This document shows, one piece after another, positions 8,406 to 11,276 of a stretch of DNA of 11,276 bases. The stretch is from CAZWUZ01 sp964637655 [NCBI: uncultured bacterium]. Lineage in GTDB: Bacteria; DAOPZR01. Made by a program: the position numbers and the translations under genes. The stretch is from the NCBI GenBank assembly GCA_964637655.1, contig CAZWUZ010000114.1, forward strand, positions 1 to 11,276, given 5' to 3'. The stretch's first letter is position 1. Each line of letters opens with the position of its first letter. The notes under the pieces are model-generated. The model had not been told where the DNA came from. It did not search any database and saw only the letters and a program-made list of their open reading frames with translations.

Positions 8406-9662
8406 ATGCAACAGCGCAGGGTGGTGGTGACGGGCATGGGCTGCATCGCGCCGGGCGGCGCCAACGATGTGGCGGCGTTCTGGCGGCTGGCGACGACCAG
8501 CACGGGCACGCTGGCCGGCCCGATCACGGCGTTCGACGCCAGCCAGTTTTCGACAACCTTCGCCTGCGAACTGCAGGGGTATGACCCGGAAGCGCATTTT
8601 TCGCGCAAGGACCTGCGCAGCAAGGACAAGTTCGTGCAGTACGCGCAGGTGGTGGCGCGCCAGGCGGTGGCGCAGGCGGCGATCGACTGGGACAAACTCG
8701 ACCGCGACCGCTGCGGCGTCATTTTCGGGTCCGGCATCGGCGGCATCGGCACGCTGGAGGAGCAGCACAAGCGGTTCCTCGAGAAGGGGCCCGGGCGCAT
8801 CTCCCCGTACCTGTGCGCGATGATGCTGAGCAACCTCGCCGCGGGCGAGATTGCCATCGATTTCGGCTGCCGCGGCATCAACAAGTCGCAGTGCACCGCG
8901 TGCGCCACGGGCAATCACGCCATCGGCGACGCCATGGACTGCATCCGCTGGGGGCGCGCCGACCTGATGATCGCGGGCGGCACCGAGGCGGCTATCACCC
9001 CGATGGGGTTCGGCGGCTTCTGCTCGATCCGTGCCCTGTCGCAGCGCAACGCGGAACCGACCCGCGCCTCGCGTCCGTTCGACAGCGGCCACGACGGGTT
9101 TGTCATGGGCGAAGGGGCGGGCGCCGTGGTGCTGGAGGAACTGGAACATGCGCGGCGGCGCGGGGCGACCATTCTCGCCGAACTCGCCGGCTACGGCGCG
9201 ACGGATGACGCCCACCATATCACCGCGCCGGTCGAGGGGGGGGCGGGCCTGGCGCGCGCGATGCAGGGGGCGCTCGCGGACGCCGGCATGCAGCCCGGCG
9301 ACATCGATTACGTCAATGCGCACGGCACCTCGACGCCGGTGGGCGATCCGCTGGAGACGGCGGCGATCAAGACGGTGTTCGGCGCCCATGCGGCGCGGCT
9401 GGCGGTGAGCAGCACCAAGTCGACGTTCGGGCACCTGCTCGGGGCGACGGCGGCGGTGGAACTGGTCGCCTGCATCCAGTCCATCCGCACCGGGGTCATC
9501 GCCCCGACGGTCAACCTGGATAACCCCGCCCGTGACCAGGGCTGCGACCTGGACTACACGCCGAACACGGCGGCGCAGCGGACGGTGCGGGCGGCGATGA
9601 ACAACTCCCTCGGCTTCGGCGGCCACAATGCGGCGCTGATTGTCCGGCAGTTCGAAAACTGA
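8406..9662 (+). CDS. fabF: Beta-ketoacyl-ACP synthase II (KAS II)
   Basis: The protein has 418 residues (E. coli FabF has 413). KAS II condenses malonyl-ACP with an acyl thioester, releasing CO2, in fatty acid elongation. All catalytic residues are seen: C166 in CTACATGNHAIG, H306 in NAHGTSTPVGDP, K338 and H343 in KSTFGHLLGATA, each three positions from E. coli C163, H303, K335 and H340. The N-terminal VVVTGMGCIAPGG and the C-terminal NNSLGFGGHNAALI are typical. AGGAGG (8392-8397) is 8 bases before ATG 8406, the strongest ribosome binding site in the window. The active cysteine is kept, so it is not a KASQ-type decarboxylase by this criterion. It lies 70 bases after the pump beta gene and 13 bases before fabD, on the same strand. 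No acpP or fabG is next to it, unlike common fab clusters, so a specialised condensing enzyme is possible. Confidence 0.92.
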   Translation: MQQRRVVVTGMGCIAPGGANDVAAFWRLATTSTGTLAGPITAFDASQFSTTFACELQGYDPEAHFSRKDLRSKDKFVQYAQVVARQAVAQAAIDWDKLDRDRCGVIFGSGIGGIGTLEEQHKRFLEKGPGRISPYLCAMMLSNLAAGEIAIDFGCRGINKSQCTACATGNHAIGDAMDCIRWGRADLMIAGGTEAAITPMGFGGFCSIRALSQRNAEPTRASRPFDSGHDGFVMGEGAGAVVLEELEHARRRGATILAELAGYGATDDAHHITAPVEGGAGLARAMQGALADAGMQPGDIDYVNAHGTSTPVGDPLETAAIKTVFGAHAARLAVSSTKSTFGHLLGATAAVELVACIQSIRTGVIAPTVNLDNPARDQGCDLDYTPNTAAQRTVRAAMNNSLGFGGHNAALIVRQFEN

Positions 9663-9675
9663 GGCGGAGGACGGC

Positions 9676-10608
9676 ATGAGCAAAATCGCGTTTCTGTTTC
9701 CCGGGCAGGGGTCGCAGTATGTCGGCATGGGCCGCGACCTGTACGACAATTTTCCCGAGGCGCGGGAGACGTTCGACCGCGCGGCGGAACTCCTCAAGTA
9801 CGACTTCAGGAAGGTCTGTTGCGACGGACCGGAGGAGGAACTGCGCAAGACCTACACGACCCAGCCGTGCATCTTCCTCGTGGCGCGGGCCTGCGCCCGG
9901 GTCATCACCCACCACGGCGGGGTGCGCGCGGTGGCGGCGGCCGGGCATTCGCTCGGTGAATACAATGCCCTGACGTTTGCCGGCGCGCTCTACTTCGACG
10001 ATGCGCTGGTGGTCGTGCGCAACCGCGCCCTGTACATGCATGAGGCGTCGCTGCGCGAACCGGGCGGCATGGCCGCGATCATCGGGGTCGAACGCGAACA
10101 GGTGGAACCGGTCTGTGCCGGGATCGGGGGCGTGCAGGTGGCGGCGCTCAACAGTCCCGGGCAGGTGGTCATCTCGGGCAGGGCGGCGGCGGTCGAGCAG
10201 GCCATCAGCCAGCTCAAGGCGGCGGGGGTGCGCAAGGCCATGCCGCTGAAGGTCAGCGGTGCGTGGCACTCGCTGCTCATGCAGCCGGCGGAAGAACGGC
10301 TCGCGTGCGAACTCACCAAAACCAGCATCACCAAGCCGCTGGTGCCGGTGGTGGCCAATGCGCTCGGACGGTTTGTCAGCGAGCCGGAGGACATCCGCCA
10401 GGCGCTGCTCAGCCAGCTGACCCGGCCGGTGCTCTGGGTCGACACCGTCAAGGCGCTGGTCGCTGAGGGGATCGACACCTGCATCGAACTCGGGCCGGGG
10501 CAGGTGGTGTCGGGTCTGGTCAGGCGCATCGCGCCGGAGATGCGCGTGTTCAATGTGCAGGATGTGCCGTCACTGGAAACGACGCTGGCGGGCCTCAGGG
10601 GCAACTGA
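9676..10608 (+). CDS. fabD: Malonyl-CoA:ACP transacylase (FabD, possibly MdcH-like or trans-AT-like)
   Basis: The protein has 310 residues, the normal FabD length. It transfers malonyl from CoA to the phosphopantetheine of an acyl carrier protein. The motifs are FPGQGSQ (8-14), the nucleophile S92 in GHSLGEYNAL, R117 in VRNRALYM, H198 in SGAWHSLLM, ALNSPGQVVISG (157-168) and a C-terminal ELGPGQVVSGLVRR. ATG 9676 is chosen because GGAGG (9666-9670) lies 5 bases upstream; the in-frame start at 9640 overlaps fabF and has no such site. GHSLGEYNAL is also common in stand-alone acyltransferases of trans-AT polyketide systems, and MdcH of malonate decarboxylase clusters is of the same family, so a role outside housekeeping lipid synthesis is possible. 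It is the last gene of the unit, ending 29 bases before a terminator. Confidence 0.9.
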   Translation: MSKIAFLFPGQGSQYVGMGRDLYDNFPEARETFDRAAELLKYDFRKVCCDGPEEELRKTYTTQPCIFLVARACARVITHHGGVRAVAAAGHSLGEYNALTFAGALYFDDALVVVRNRALYMHEASLREPGGMAAIIGVEREQVEPVCAGIGGVQVAALNSPGQVVISGRAAAVEQAISQLKAAGVRKAMPLKVSGAWHSLLMQPAEERLACELTKTSITKPLVPVVANALGRFVSEPEDIRQALLSQLTRPVLWVDTVKALVAEGIDTCIELGPGQVVSGLVRRIAPEMRVFNVQDVPSLETTLAGLRGN

Positions 10609-10637
10609 TTTCACTGTCGTCGCGACACCAACATCAC

Positions 10638-10669
10638 CGCCGGGGCCGCAACACTCCCCGGCGCTTTTT
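10638..10669 (+). terminator. Rho-independent terminator of the mdcA-fabD unit
   Basis: An 8-bp perfect stem, CGCCGGGG (10638-10645) with CCCCGGCG (10656-10663), a 10-base loop and the tail CTTTTT (10664-10669) form a classical intrinsic terminator 29 bases after the fabD stop. On the minus strand it has no T tract, so it probably does not serve lipA. Confidence 0.88.
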
Positions 10670-10689
10670 GTGTGCCCGGCGGCGAACCC

Positions 10690-11276
10690 TCAGCGGACGA
10701 TGCGGGAGGAACTGCGGACGAGCGGGCCGGCGAGCACGTGAATGAAGCCCGCCGCGCGGGCGCATGCCTCCCAGCGGGCAAACTCGTCGGGGTGGACGTA
10801 GCGGATGACGGGGGTGCAGGTGCGGCGCGGCTGCAGGTACTGCCCGATGGTCAGTTGCGTCGCGCCGGCGGCGCGCGCGTCGGTGATGAGCGCGCGCACC
10901 TCTTCATCCGTCTCCCCCAGCCCGAGCATGCAGCCGGTCTTGACCGGCACCCCGGCGGCGGCGAGCGCGCGCACTACCGCCAGCGAACGGCGGTAGTCGC
11001 TGCGCGGGCGCAGCGCCGGATAGAGGCGCGGGACCATCTCGAGGTTGTGGGCGGCGATGTCGGGGGGAGCGGCCAGCGCGGCGGCGAGCGCCGCCGCCTC
11101 ACCGCTGAAGTCGGGATAGAGCGCTTCAATAATGAGTTCCGGCACCGCGGTCCGCACGGCGCGGATGACCGCGGCCCAGTGCGCGGCCCCGCCGTAGGGG
11201 AGGTCTTCGCGAGTGACCGAAGTCAGGACCGCCTCGCGCTGCCCGAGTTCGCGCAGCTATGTCGCGACGCGTTGCG
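10690..11276 (-). CDS. lipA: Lipoyl synthase, 5'-truncated by the window and interrupted by an in-frame TAG
   Basis: This is the C-terminal part of LipA, the radical-SAM enzyme that inserts two sulfurs into protein-bound octanoyl groups. Recognisable blocks are VLTSVTREDLPYGGAAHWA, HNLEMVPRLYPALRP, SDYRRSL, MLGLGETDEE, TQLTIGQYLQP, IRYVHPDEF and the end GPLVRSS. The two iron-sulfur cysteine motifs would lie beyond the window edge. An in-frame TAG at 11259-11257 splits the sequence: RVAT precedes it and LRELGQREAVLTS follows, and both fit LipA, so homology runs through the stop. A downstream GTG at 11157 is open but falls inside conserved LipA sequence and is not a believable start. The C-terminus reads RSSSRIVR where LipA usually has RSSY; the serines are kept. 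The gene converges on fabD and the two are separated by a terminator. Confidence 0.88.
11257..11259 (-). other. In-frame amber codon in lipA
   Basis: The plus strand CTA reads TAG in the lipA frame between ACA (Thr) and CTG (Leu). One base change would give CAG, AAG or GAG, all plausible at this helix position. It is 18 bases from the window edge, so sequencing error, a real nonsense mutation or a recoded stop are all open. Confidence 0.75.

Noticed and set aside
6839-8914. Open frame of 691 codons on the minus strand opposite the carrier, beta subunit and fabF genes
   Set aside because: It spans three well-supported genes and an intergenic gap and has no recognisable domain.
9640-9675. Earlier fabD start inside fabF
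   Set aside because: No ribosome binding site, and FabD homology begins at ATG 9676.
8400-9848. Open frame of 482 codons on the minus strand opposite fabF
   Set aside because: Antisense shadow of fabF with no motifs.

Overview
The window is GC-rich bacterial DNA (about two thirds G+C by eye), densely coded, with clear Shine-Dalgarno sites. The gene content (biotin-dependent Na+-pumping decarboxylase parts, a malonate CoA-transferase, an AllG/DUF1116 protein, lipoyl synthase) suggests a Gram-negative, probably anaerobic or fermentative bacterium. I cannot name the taxon from the sequence. There are no rRNA or tRNA genes, insertion sequences or CRISPR arrays, and no gene-free stretch over 300 bases.

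Layout. (1) 1-1790, plus strand: the 3' part of a DUF1116/AllG-like gene, carrying a one-base deletion near 331, then a cyclase-family (HxGTHxD) metal hydrolase; a strong hairpin at 1817-1842 closes this unit. (2) 1876-2766, minus strand: a nitrilase-superfamily amidohydrolase with an intact Glu-Lys-Cys triad. (3) 2767-2943: a divergent control region with back-to-back candidate promoters of the same form (TTGCCG, 18 bp, TATRRK) and a 16-bp palindrome. (4) 2944-10608, plus strand: seven closely packed genes ending at a rho-independent terminator (10638-10669): malonate decarboxylase alpha subunit/CoA-transferase (mdcA), an MmdA-type carboxyltransferase, a small OadG/MmdD-like membrane subunit, a biotin carrier protein, the Na+-pump beta subunit, fabF and fabD. 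(5) 10690-11276, minus strand: the 3' part of lipA, with an in-frame TAG near the window edge.

The most interesting feature is the seven-gene unit. It joins the CoA-transferase of malonate decarboxylase to a complete methylmalonyl-CoA-decarboxylase-type sodium pump. It lacks the dedicated acyl carrier protein and prosthetic-group genes of the known Mdc and Mad systems. A simple model is: malonate + acetyl-CoA gives malonyl-CoA + acetate (MdcA); malonyl-CoA is then decarboxylated through carboxybiotin, regenerating acetyl-CoA and exporting Na+. FabD and FabF could divert malonyl units into chain elongation. The model is inferred from gene content and is untested. The upstream amide/carbamoyl-related genes might feed malonate into it, for example from ureide or pyrimidine breakdown, but that link is speculative.
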